This document shows, in pieces, positions 22,966-35,800 of a stretch of 64,000 nucleotides of DNA. The notes beneath the pieces are model-generated. The model saw only the letters and a list, made by a program, of their open reading frames with translations. It did not search any database and was not told the origin of the DNA. The stretch lies in NCBI RefSeq assembly GCF_910592395.1, contig NC_088311.1:5210501-5274500 (forward strand), read 5' to 3'. Every line of letters begins with the position of its first letter. Position 1 is the first letter of the stretch. A program made the translations under genes and the position numbers. Source of the DNA: Lineus longissimus (lineage: Eukaryota; Nemertea; Pilidiophora; Heteronemertea; Lineidae).

Positions 22966-23212
22966 GTTGGTGGAAGACTGGTTGTGACTTTAAGAGGCAT
23001 TCTTTAGATGTATAGTACATCATAGCATGCTTGTCATGTGAAAACTGGGTACATGTATGTCAATGGAAGACCAGTTGTGACATTGCGGGGCAACCTTAAA
23101 ATAAACACTCACCATGTCGTCAGAAGGCTGGATGTGACATAAGGAGACAACCTTTAGATGAATATGTCTTGTCATCAGCAAGCTGGATGTGACATTGAGA
23201 GGCAACTGTTAG
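22966..23212. repeat. degenerate ~57-90 bp tandem repeat with GTTGTGAC core
   Basis: Four imperfect units, each with (C/G)TGG(T/A)TGTGAC or CAGTTGTGAC followed by an AGAGGCAAC-like block and TTTAGATG. The core matches that of the large arrays at 41-45 kb. Confidence 0.65.
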
Positions 23213-23305
23213 CTCCTGCTTAGATAGGCATTCATATACTGTTGTGGACCTCATTTATGGTTGGGACAAGAACAAAACTCATTCTTTTCTAAAAGGATGT
23301 GTATA

Positions 23306-25480
23306 TTTATTATTATATGATGAAGTAGTTGTACACAGCACTAATGGCAGACACTGCACCGATATCTACAGATTCTTATATTAAAGGGATTATGTCATAC
23401 AGCAGGCTGTAATTTACACTTTCTCAGACAAAATTTCTTGTTTCTGTTAAGTATGAATGACAGGACTCACATGGAGAAATCCAACAAGATCTTGCATGGT
23501 CACATTGTTGTCAATAATAACTTACCGATGACATAGTCCCTTTGATATCATCACTCGCCATATTTAAGAAGCAAAAATAAGTTCAGTAAATATTTTCAGG
23601 ACAGAAGTCAACCACCGCCTCCAACTCTAGTTTGAAATCCTGCAACAATTTTTGTCAGGCTATTAAAGGATGCTGCTCTATGGGACAGATCACACCTCAA
23701 TTGTTTGTTTAACAGAAGTAAAGTCACCAGTGGACCATCTTTCAAGGTGACTGCAAATGAGTTATTCCTTTTGTCAGCTGTTGAAAAGATTGATATGCAG
23801 AAATAACTCTTACATGGAAAAGCACCCTTAACAATGCTTAGAGTTGGCTGTAACTAGAGATATTTTAAAGCTTGAGACACAGGCCTAAATTATGACAAAG
23901 ATAATTCTCTCAATTTGATATGAATTAAAGTATTTTACTTGTCATATCAAGAATAACTAAAGGTTTATTCTAATATTGCATCCAACACTGTATAAGCAAG
24001 TGTACAAAAATCACCAAACCCTTCCTAAGCTGTGTGCATGTGATGATACACCTATGAGAAAAATAAGTAGTTACATCTTCACAACAAAGAAATTGACAAA
24101 TTTCAATAATAATGTGCATCCTGAAACCATCAATGCTGAGTGACATGCTATTCTCTTCATCTCTTAGTCAAAATACAGAAAATCACAAAAATATGAGATA
24201 AAAAGAATTTTTTGTCTTTTGATGCCTCAGAGCGTTTCGAAATTGGTGCACACAATTCAATAGTTATATGAATACTGAGAGTAAAACTATCAGTTAAGCT
24301 CTGGTGTATATTTTTAGCAATATTCACGGTACATGTGTACTTGTAATCATATCATGAATTAGAATTATGATGATAACACTTTTGTTATGATACACACTTA
24401 CACCCATTTTTAAACCAATCCAACTTTTATTAAGACTTACTCCAATGATACAAGAAGAAGGATATTACTGTAATTGTAAATGCTGAATTATATTTTCATT
24501 TTCACCACCTAATACTTTTGCAATTAGTGATTATCTCTAAGCACAGAAAAAATAAAAGGGACGCATACATTTCAGGTTTATATTATTAATATTTACAAGC
24601 TTAAATATGATAGCCAAAACCACACTACAGATTCTGGTTAAATGAATTAGTACAGACACGTAATGACTAGTAGCAGTATTATTATGACAAATTAAGCTGG
24701 TACCGTAGTTTATATAACTTAAGTTGACTTATTGTCTTACTGATAATATAACAGTCTTGTGCATGGTGAAATGTTTGCCAGTGTGATTCAATGGAGGAGA
24801 CTGCTGAAAAATCTGCATAACACCACTTCATCCAATACCGAAATATTTTGTACTTTCACCCCATTTAGGAAAACCAGCAATCATGAAGACTCACAAGACT
24901 TCAAAATGATTCAACTTGATTATTATCAGCATAACACCTACATTGACCAGTCTAAAGAAGTACCGGTACTATTTCACTTCGGACGGGACTGAAGGAACCA
25001 CATAGGTTGCTTGGTTACTCTGGTCAAACTCAACAAACATAAAAACTCATCTCATTGAATAAGAAACAGTTTCACTAGCACTCTGCACTCAGGCAAAAAG
25101 GAGCTCAGAAAGTATGTCACACCAGCAACAATGACATCAGGACTCTCAACGTGGAAGTTTGTCTGAGATCTGAGTAACTCGTAATTGTTACATCATGAGT
25201 GCAAAGTGCTATTTGGTATGTCTTTTGACAGTAGACAATGTAGCGTGTTCACATGAATTTGAAAGAAAAGCAGAATGTTCTGATCCAATTTTTGATCTCC
25301 TTGAAAAGGTTGAGGTCAACTAAACAATTTTTTAATCTTATACCACTGACACCACTGCATGTATATTAGTTTTAAATTGCATTGTGTTTCCATAATTTCT
25401 TGAGAGATAACATTTGAAAAAATTCTCCCCAGTCCTTTCAAGTTTTAATTTCTTTAGCAATTTCTGGGTTAGGTAACTTT
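23306..25480 (-). other. probable long 3' UTR of TMEM59
   Basis: 2.2 kb of AT-rich DNA after the TMEM59 stop, with no gene on either strand. A minus-strand AATAAA (TTTATT at 23306-23311) is a plausible end. The UTR could be shorter; several AT-rich hexamer-like sites lie inside. Confidence 0.4.
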
Positions 25481-28400
25481 CTAAATTTTTTCCACATTTA
25501 TCTTGATTGGTAGAGCAGGTGCTTGTTCAGTTATGCCAGTCTTGTCCTGAGGATGGAATCCAGCCAACAGTGCTTTATCCTTTATCTCTTTTAGATAATC
25601 CAGATCACCATAGATGCTAAGTTTCTGTAAAATAGATGAGATGTATTAGATAGCGAAACACAATAGTGAACCGTATTACCAGTTTTTTTTGACAGAGGTA
25701 ATCAGCTCTGGACAAATGTCATACCAGTCATCAGATTGTAATCAATTGTAGAATTATAATCATATATGAAACCAAATGTTCATCGCCAGTCAAACGTGGT
25801 ATCACAGAACTTGTCTTATCATAGGAGTTTAGTTCACTCATCCTTTCCTTTTTTGGAAAATGGAGAACTTGGGGGGCATTGATTTCTTGTCATTGGATAA
25901 TTTGAAATGGAAGTTTACCTGTGACTGCACTCTGTGGTCAGGTGCAGTAGCTGCTGTCGTGAAGCACAACCAGATCATAAAAAATGCAGACAAAAATATT
26001 GTCATGCTCAATAGTAATCGTGGAAGGCCCGTTTTCCTTGACACACAATCCAACCAATCAGAATTCTGGCCCTGGTCTTCACTGGTCGCATAGTTTATCT
26101 CTCGAGCATCATTGGGTCGAATCTGAGCACTTTTTAGGTTGGGTGTTGCCGAGTTGTCCACACCCATCAGATTCGTCTCCAGGTAATTTTTGGTTCGATA
26201 TTCTGGAAGAAGAAATTAAAATTTATACATCTTTTTAGTTTTGCCAATTTTTAAACAGGCAGGATGATCCTTTTCCTTCAGCAATACGCAACAGTAAACC
26301 TGTACACTTCCTTTTGTGATGCAACAAATGGTAAGATTAACTGTGTCAATGCAGTGTTGGTTGGCATAAAACCCTGTGTTATTTTAATAAGGTTCATACA
26401 CTTGATTAATTCAAGATCATTTTAATGTGGAATTATTTCTCACTAGGGATATTGTATAGATTTTCTCACCATTGTTTCCTCCTGTGATTATTTCTGTATA
26501 AACCTTTGGCTGGGACCGGACGATTACGATTTGGCCGTTGTCAGCTTGCATGAAGTACGCCGAGGTGTAAGAGACATGAGCAGCGACATTGTCCATGAAA
26601 CGATTGCACATACTCTGCATATACATCATGGGGAAGAGCAGATGAATGTTCTGGGTGGCGTCTTCCATCTGAAGGTGAGAGGAAGTAACTTTTGATTTAA
26701 GAAACTTTGTATTTGTATTTGATAAAAGAAAGTAAATGTAAGAGTTGCCAACTATACTGTAAATCTTTGAATTTTCATGAGTGCTTTATTTTTTGCAATT
26801 ATTGCATCACTCTCAAACATGAACGACACCACCAAAGGTTCAACTGAATGCATAAACCGTAGAAGTTTGACAGCAAGTGCAATATTCATTCAGTCAACCG
26901 CCAATGGGAAATAAGCAACTTTTCCAACTTTTGGCTTCACCAACTTTCATAGTTTACAGTAACCAGTTAAATCCTTTCTTCATAAAATTCATTCTCCTCC
27001 AGACTATCATATTTTGTTATCATAAGATCCCCTTATTATTGTCGAAATATTCTCACCATTTTGTGTTTCTTGACAGCAAATGGCACTTGACTAATGCAGC
27101 CACTGTTGCATGCCTGCTGGTCATCTGCCTTGGGATAGGCTTCTTGACAGGCTGAAAAACACAACATAGAATGGACTTAAAGGGACAATGTAGATGGGTC
27201 AGAGGATCCAATGAAATTAATTCCAATTCTTGCACAAATTGTGAATTACATTACTATATATTGCTTGTTATTTTAATGTAGCTCTGGCCACTTATGATTG
27301 CAAGTTGCTATTTATAACCATTTGTTAAAGAAATGATGTAAAGAACTGATTATTTTCAATGCTAAATTATATTCCATGTATGAGAAATCCATTGACTTAC
27401 AGTTCAGACAAGCATCCTTTGTCGAATTGACATCACCAGCACCCTCCACAAATTCAATGATGGAGAAGAGACGACATCCTCTCAAGCAATAGCTGTAGTG
27501 CATTGGCTGTAAAGAATTATTCAAACATGCTCAAGTATGAAATACTCATCAGAAACATCCAAAATCACCTTCAAGCAGACACAAAAATAGTAGCCCATTT
27601 CTTTGCAATTGAAAACCAAAACTGTAACAGCAAATGGGAGATCATCTTGTATCTTGAGAAAGTTCTTGAGCCAGTTCATGACATCTTACATGCACAGGCA
27701 CCGACGCATGAGATATTGATACTCCGCTAAAAATCGAGTGTACACACTTGGTCATGTAGGTATTACTATGAAAGTGAAGAAGAAATAAGAAATAAGCAAT
27801 TATGGATTTTCATTAATTTTAAGTATTGGATTTTGTCTAATATTTGCTGCTTTAGACTGCCAATTTAGCCACCATGCACCGCGTGTCAATCACAAATCAA
27901 TGGTCTATAATATGCAGAAACAGGACAAATCTAAGTGGAAGCATCTGTTATTGACTTTCCAACATGTTCTATTGTTATTGTGCGATATACATAACATATG
28001 CAGTACTCAATAAGAGCTACATCATGTGCATGTCCATGTGTTGCAAAAGATGTACAAGGGGAGTCAATTGCTTAGGCCTTCTGACGCGTTCTGAGTGTGC
28101 GCATTTGTTCGTCTGGACTCCGGTTTGTGTTTGTTGAAACTGGATATTCGACATGTTCAAGGCCACAGGGCACAGGAAATGACAGGGTGCAAAGGTCAGA
28201 AAAGACTGTATTTCAACCCTGAAGGAATAAGCATGGTATTTTCCTCATCAGCACTTGATAAGACATCAGTCATCACTACTCTAATGCTATAGCTGTAACT
28301 GGATTCAGGAGAGAGCTGGCTTGCCCTTTTCGCAAAATACCACTCCTCGCTGAACTATAGCTCACAGCCTATAAAAGTCAAAGACCGATAGGCCCCTTTA

Positions 28401-29108
28401 CAGATAAGCATAGGCCTACACCACCTGGGCATGGGGGGTCAGAGAAACACTGTCTTAATGGTCAAATAAGCCAGACAAGGGCTCTCTTCTGACTTATGTA
28501 AAGATGTTTTGTTTTCCCAACCCCAGGTGGCGTATGCATATCTGGCAAGGTACCTTGTATTCTATTCTCTATATTTACATGAAGGCCGAGTTACTGCACC
28601 ATCCATGACCACCAGGTATTCGCCAAGTCTTAGTCATGATTATGATTGATTTTGAAGTAACTTGGCATTGGACTGCCACTGACGTGCATGCTTGGTCACT
28701 GGTGGTTCAAGGGTCAACACGATTCCTGTGATGAGTAAATTTACATGACACACCAAGACCAAGCGAAGGAAACAATCATGATGTTCAAATTTTTACAAAG
28801 GAAGTACCAGTGGAAGCCTAGTCATGGCAGTGCAGTACTGCAAGTAAAGCAGTTCACTTGTTCGTAATCATTGTTGAATAAGAAGCCAGCGCAGCAGCAT
28901 AGCCATAGGTCATACTCATAGGACAGGTCTTCATCCAAACCAAATATCTCAGCCTTACCTTTTCGTATGTATGTTGAGGGTATGTATTTTCACAGACTTC
29001 ATTACAAGGTTGATCATCACCAAGGACTCTATCAAAAATGTCCTGTGGTGCAGCACTGCAGATGCAAAATATAAGTAAAACCCAACAAATTTGCTCCATT
29101 TTCTCCAT
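25481..29108 (-). CDS. TMEM59: TMEM59, type I endosomal/Golgi membrane protein
   Basis: TMEM59 is a single-pass glycoprotein of Golgi, late endosome and lysosome. In vertebrates it modulates glycosylation and shedding of cargo such as APP and promotes ATG16L1-dependent LC3 labelling of endosomes. Six exons: 28959-29108, 27401-27506, 27057-27151, 26470-26668, 25919-26202, 25481-25624, giving 978 nt and 325 residues (human about 323). Seen: a signal peptide (MEKMEQICWVLLIFCICSA), VLGDDQPCNEVCENTYPQHT, a Cys-rich lumenal region with CLRGCRLFSI and ACNSGC, HLLFP and FMQADNGQIVI, a transmembrane helix around residues 245-270 (LLLSMTIFLSAFFMIWLCF), and a cytoplasmic tail starting KLSIYGDL, a strongly conserved TMEM59 segment. 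The ATG at 29108 is chosen because it begins the signal peptide. The gene is transcribed divergently from WASHC5. Confidence 0.95.
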
Positions 29109-29883
29109 TTTGGTTTGTTGTTATTTGGTCACGTGATCTAGACCTTTAATTTTGTGGAACGGGCTGGAAAGAAATATATGCTTAATTCACCATTTAATCA
29201 TGACTCGTACGAAAAATATTATTCAATATTTAAGGAATATTACTATATTGAAACGCTTTGTCCATAAATTTCGTCTAAATGGGGTAAAATAGTAATTTAG
29301 TTGACTCCGTTCCGGGCATTTGGTTACTCCTTTTAGAGAAAACCAACTTTGGAGGTGGTATCACCAATCTCCCGGGCGCCGGGCCAAATGTCCTATTTTA
29401 CATGCACCCGCTGAAATTGTCACAGTCAGTAGGCCGAGTGAGACGAGCTTGGCGGCGATGATCACCTTTGACTATGCTTGGAGAATGGTGGTATCACATG
29501 ACTTGGACAATATGGTGGATGGGTTGAAAAAACGAAAAATTAGGAAGTGACAAGAAAGACGGTCTTTTGTGATGGTAAATATACCTGATCATCCGATTTT
29601 TGACTCCCTCACTCTCCCTGTTCAGCATAAACTATATGCTTTCGTTTAATACTTATTTGTTCACAGTGAGAGGAAGGATGTACATGTCCAAACGGTCAAC
29701 CAATGCTAACTCCTCCCCCTCCTCCTCCCCCTCCTCCTCCCCCTCCTCCTCCCCCTCCTCCTCCAACGTTCGTCGTTGTCACAGGGCAAGTGAATCTTGT
29801 CTTTACTTCAAATTCTTATTTTGTTTCTAGCTAGTTACAGCGTCGATCAAGATACAGATCAAGTGAGAACCAAACAAGAAGAG
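29109..29883. promoter_or_regulatory. shared bidirectional promoter of TMEM59 and WASHC5
   Basis: Only 775 bp separate the two start codons. A GTCACGTGAT E-box (CLEAR/USF type) lies at 29128-29137, 20 bp upstream of the TMEM59 ATG, and a second E-box TCACATGA is at 29494-29501. An AATATGGTGG YY1-like motif is near 29508. On the WASHC5 side a splice acceptor (TTTCTAG, to 29829) just before the coding exon implies a 5' UTR exon further upstream. A CT-rich minisatellite lies inside. Transcription start sites cannot be fixed from sequence. Confidence 0.6.
29710..29764. repeat. 12-bp CT-rich minisatellite
   Basis: Four to five near-perfect copies of CTCCTCCCCCTC, a strand-asymmetric polypyrimidine tract about 120 bp upstream of the WASHC5 ATG. 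Confidence 0.9.
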
Positions 29884-32800
29884 ATGGATTTTCTAGCCGA
29901 GAACAATCTATGTGGCCAAACTATCTTACGACTGACATCACGTGGGAATGCTATCATTGCTGAACTTCTCCGTCTTTCTGACTTCATTCCACCAGTCTTC
30001 AAACTTGAGAACAAACAAGAAGTTGCCAAATATGGGGACCTGATGAGTGACTTCAGCTACTTCCAGAGTGCTGAATATTTTGACAATAGAATAGACTCTA
30101 GACCTGTAAGTTAATGTCTCTACATGTATCATGTAGGAGCCAGTTTTCGCGGGTCTTATCACTAAGTGCAGATTTACTAGCTTCCAGCGATTCCATACAC
30201 GCAAAAGCTTATTTATTACGAAATTTGAGATCAATAACGAAATATCTGGGGTGCTGCGTGGATGTTTTAAGCGTGAATTAATCTTGAAATCGCTCACTGA
30301 AAGATCGATGCAGACCAAAACAAATCCGAAGCGGCTCCCCCATTTTCGCGGGTATTGCGCATGCGCGACTGATTGTTGTGTTTCTGTGTGTAGTGCATGA
30401 TCCTAGGTATTGACCCAGTGTTTTGAACGTAATTAGAGAATTGCTTGCCTGTTTAGGACGCATTTTGGGCGCTTTCTTTGCGGAACGAAATGAAAATAAA
30501 AAATCAGAAAATTTCTTCTCTGGAAACGAAGTGACGCGCGAGAAAACGGGAAAAAACGGGTTTTCGCGAAATTGGGGATGACTCGAAATTGGGGAGCAGC
30601 ACCATACCTTGCAAAGTAGTGGTTGCATGGAAAGCTGTCTCTTTCGATGTCAACAGTGCTGGTGCTTAGCCTGTTTGTTGAACTTATAATTGTTTAACTT
30701 TGATAACTGATAATTCGAGCTTACTATTCTTGGGTCACGTGTCCATCCTTGTTATTAAAATGGTCTTTGGTAATGCGGGCTGTATCTTCTGCTATTCTCA
30801 GTTAGTGCCAATCAGAAATGAATTTAGTTTTATTGCTGCATATGAATTTTGCATCAATAAACATTCCATGTTTCAAATTCTTTCTAATAGGAGCTGCAAG
30901 ATCTTGATGAAGAATTTCGAGAAAATCACATAGAAATACTGACAAGATTCTACTTGGCTTTTGAAAGTGTTCACAAATATGTTGTGGATCTTAACAGGTA
31001 AGGTTTCTGCTGAAAATATGTCATGTAGTATTCAACTTCATTTTGAGAGGGACTTAGCAGACGTCAGGGAGTCAGATTGGTCACCGTCTAAGAGGTTCCC
31101 TTGTGTGAAATCCTTTAAGTTACTTTATACTTGTGAAACCTGAATGAACTGCAGTAGTAGTGGTACATGATTTTACAGCCGCTTTGTTGAGTTGTTGGAT
31201 ATTTGGAATTATTTGATGAATTTGTTTCAGATTTTTGGAGGATCTGGAAGAAGGTGTCTACATCCAACAAACATTAGAATCGGTCCTTATGAATGAAGAT
31301 GGAAAACAGTTGCTGGTAAATAGCTCTCATTTTATATCATTTCATTTGTCAAGATTATGAAACCTGTTCCAGCACTTCTTGGGTAGTTCACTTTGACCAG
31401 TGGTCAACTGGGATCAGGAACTTTGGATTTTACTCTGATAGGAGTCCTGAACCCCTTTGCAATGTAGATATTTTTGCGTCGCAAATCAAAAAAATGTTAT
31501 TTATTTCACAAAAATAACAATGTACAAAAGTCTGTCTGATATTTTAGTGGCTTTACCCCTGTTATACTTTATTTCCAGTGTGAGGCATTGTACCTGTATG
31601 GAATCATGCTGACCATAATAGACCTGAAGATAGATGGTGCTGTCAGGGAAAGAATGCTGGTATCATATCACCGATACAGGTAAGTCTAAGAAAACTGTTT
31701 GCAAGGTGACTTTTGGTCATTTTGATCAATGGAAGTGTCTTATTGGCCTTGTTTTAAAGTCCCTACTGATTACTGGCATCTTTCCTTTTTTGTGGTCCCA
31801 GTTAATTGCCGGAAAAAGGCAAATCATTTGTACCTCGCCACTCCTGTTGCACGAATAAGAAAGAAATATTTCATTTTGATACTGGCACTTTATTTTTTTG
31901 TCATCTTGATTTCAGTGCTCAGAATGCCTCTTTCAACTCGAATATAGATGATGTGTGTAAATTACTACGAAGTACAGGCTATTCCAATATTCCCGGAGCC
32001 AAACGACCTCCAAACTATCCAGAATCATACTTTGAGTAAGTTATTGGGGTTTTTTAAAATGTACTGCATGGCTGCATATAGGGAGGAAACATAATCAGAT
32101 ATACAGTATTAAGAACCTTTTGTCCAAAGAAAAGTAAATCCAGAATATAATCTTGGGGGATATTTGCATTATCTCCACAATACAAAGTTTCCAAAGCAAT
32201 TTTGACCAGTTGTCCAAAACAAGTTAGTTTCAAACTTGGCATTTACAACTTAAACTTGGTGTTATGTTTACTTCTCTTAACTGCATGAATAGCATCAAGT
32301 TAAAGTCAATGCCTAGTTAGTGACTTAACTTTCTTTGAACACCAGGCCCTGACGAAGTAAAGAATAGTTGCTTTTCTCTCCTCTTTGCAGTAGGGTGCCA
32401 ATCAATACCACATACATCAATATGGTGATAGGTCGTTTACGGTCTGACGACATCTACAATCAGATCCACGCCTATCCCTTCCCAGAACATCGAAGCACTG
32501 CTCTGGCTACCCAGGCCGCTATGCTGTACATCATTCTCTACTTCGCACCTAAGCTTCTACACACCCAGCAGGCAAAGATGAGGGAGATTGTTGACAAACA
32601 TTTTCCTGATAACTGGGTACGTATTCACTTGGGTTTGCTTCCTTGAATTTGTCAGTATGTTAGTAACTGCAGCGACACACGCAATGAACACCCTAGAGCA
32701 AATTTCAATGGAAGAACTGAGTCAGTAAACTTTCTTTCAAATGTGTGAAGTGCTACTCATTGTGTGCGATGTACTATACATTTTGTCTTAATTTGGACAG

Positions 32801-35800
32801 TTTATAATTTGATTACATTTTTACATGTCTAATATCAGCTGTTTTCAATGTTTCAGGTTATCAGTATCTACATGGGTATTACAGTGAACCTGCTAGATGC
32901 ATGGTCACCCTATAAGGCAGCGAGTACAGCTCTCAACAACACTCTGGATGCGGGAAACGTCAAGGAACTAGTAAGACCAGATGAATATCAATTTTGTTTG
33001 GTGTTTCATGTTTGTGCGGTTATGCTGAGCCATCAGAACAGAATATCACCTTGATTTCTTGCCGAAACTTTCGAATTAGGGGTCTGTTTCGGTTACTCGA
33101 AAGAGATGCAAGAGACAATACACAACATAATACAGTGTATAGCTCTATCAAAGTGGGTCACAGCCTTGAATTTCAATGAAGAAAAAAAACGCAAGTGGTG
33201 AAAAACTAAGTCCGCGACACCATGAATTTGTAGATTGAAGTCTGACAACCCGAAAATCATTTCGTTCCACAGTCAGTCTGTCAAGTTGATAAAATGAAAT
33301 CATGATTCAAAACAATTCGTTTCATGTTTTCCTTTGTCTGTTTTCAGTCGAACAAATACGCAGCCAAAGTCGAGAAGTTATTGCCAATAGTTCAGCAGTA
33401 TCTCAAAGAGGGCGTCCTACAAGACGAGTTCATACTTGACAGCATTCCAAAGCTGATGAACGTGCTGAGAGAGTGTAATGTCACCATACGTTGGATGATG
33501 ATGCATACCTCCATGCTGTCAGCTAGTGAGTAGTGATTCCTCTAGAGTTTTTGCTCTGGTGATCGTTTGTTACGTGCTACAATGGTTGGGTGCCAATTGG
33601 TGTTATTGACCAAGACACTCTTTGTTCAGGCAGGAGTCCATCAGAAGCTGATTCAGACTAAGGCACCTACTGTGGCCTAGTAATTCCAGTGTTAAGCTGA
33701 AAAGTTTCGAACTGAAAACTTTTTGCAACATAAAGCAATATTGCCATGTTTGTTGTTTCAGCTGCGGATACCAACAAAAGATGTCGCCAGCTGCGTGACC
33801 AGGTGATAGCAGAGAGCAGGTACAGCCCTGGCACTCTGTTTAATCTTCTACTCAATACTGGCCAGTTCGAATTCAAATTGAAAGAGGCAAGTAACTTTCG
33901 AAACCACTTTTTCTTCTACAGTTCAGATGCAAGAAATCTCAGTCTTATATCTCAAGCAATCAAAGTCACTTGCCCTAGGTAACAAGCTATCTGTCGGATT
34001 TAGTGTCATACCTAGAATGTTCTGGTCAGTTTGACACTACTCTCCTTCACCACCAACCATGCAGCTCCTTCTGATATTATACATGTACTTGAAGATTGAA
34101 CTTTCCGTCACTTTGTCCTTTAATTAGATGTTCAAGCGTATGCTCTCGGAGAAACAAAACAACTGGGAAAAGTTCAAGAAGGAAGGCAGTGAGAGGATAC
34201 AAGAATTGAGCGAGGTGTTCTCTGGAACCAAACCACTTACCAGGGTGACCAAAAATGGTACGTTTGTGTCATTTCAAGTAGATTTGGACTTATTGCTTTA
34301 GTTGTGGCTTCCATCAGTGTTGTTTGCTGCAGTGTCTAGTTGTCACCAATTATGGTACAGACTCCAGGCATGCACACTTTTGTTCTAGGACATAATTTGA
34401 GAGTATTATGGAGTAGTATTTTAAACTAAACCTAGTGTGATGTTTAATACCCTTTTCAATGGTGACTTCTGCTTCTAAAGGTCGTGCCTTGAAAAGCTCT
34501 AAAGTGAAGTTATTGATGCTATGATGTAGTTTGCTGTTTTTTCCAGAAAACCTCCAAGCATGGTTTGCTGAGATGGCCAAGCAGATTGACTCCCTGAACT
34601 ATGATGATTCAACATCTGCCGGCAGAAAGATTGTCCAGCTCATACAAGCTTTGGAAGAGGTAAACCACTGGGCAGTCTTTCAAAGTGAGAGTTTGAAATA
34701 AGGCAGCTTCTTGCTCAGAGATGAAGTTTCTCAATGTAAGAAGTTAGGTTTAATAACTAAGTATTGATATTGGAGGGGAAATTTCACATTCAGTGAACAG
34801 GAAAAGATCAATTGCTTATAACAACCCTTCCATGCTGAGTTAATTTTAAGTTTCTGAGAGAAAAGTACGACAAGATGAGAGATTTTCAGATGACTTCATT
34901 TTCAATTTCAGGTTCAAGAGTTTCATCAGCTTGAGACGAATCTGCAGGTGATGCAGTTCTTAGCGGACACCAGAAGGTTCCTTCATCAAATGATACGGAC
35001 AATCAACATCAAGGAGGAGGTGCTCATCACCATGGAGATAGTGGCTGACTTGTCGTATGCTTGGGTCATTATTGATAGGTACGTCATGAGAAAGTGGGGG
35101 TTGATGGATAAGAGTTTATTGAGAAATTCAGGAACATATTTGAAGAACTTAGAGATATCCAACCTGTAGTGTTCACTGAGGAGCCCAAAACAGTGCAGTC
35201 TTCGGTTAAAAGCTCAGCTCAAAACCCAATCCTCATCATTTCATATGTATTTTTTTCTATTGCAGCTTCACCAACCACATGCAGCAAGGAATCAAACGTG
35301 ATCCATCTCTAGTCATCAAACTTAGGGCGACATTTCTAAAGGTAATACAAAAGTAATTTCATTCAAAGCTTCCATACTTATTTCATCCAACTGATTCCCA
35401 AATTTTTACTGTGATAACTATAGCATGAATGTTTTAAAATGATCACCTAGTGATTGATATATGTGGTTTTATTTCAGATGGCGTCGGCTCTTGACTTGCC
35501 CTTGTTGAGGATCAACCAGGCCATGAGCCCTGATCTTATGAGCGTCTCGCAATACTACTCTGGTGAACTGGTCGCTTATGTCAGGAAGGTGCTACAGGTA
35601 GGCCAATAAAATACACACACTTACTGTACTCAGTTAAATGAACTTTGCACTTGTGAGCATGGCTTGAAATATACTCTTCTAGTTATTGCTTGGGTCATTC
35701 CTGCCACTAGGATGTTTGATCTCGTACCATATCTGTTTGTTGCTATGAATTTTGGTGCATGAAGATCTTTACACAGCCTGTGTCTTAGTGCCCAGATTAT

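Noticed and set aside
29600-29830. Frame with SSPSSSP repeats just upstream of WASHC5
   Set aside because: Translation of the CT minisatellite; it ends at a stop inside the polypyrimidine tract and is separated from the WASHC5 start by a splice acceptor.
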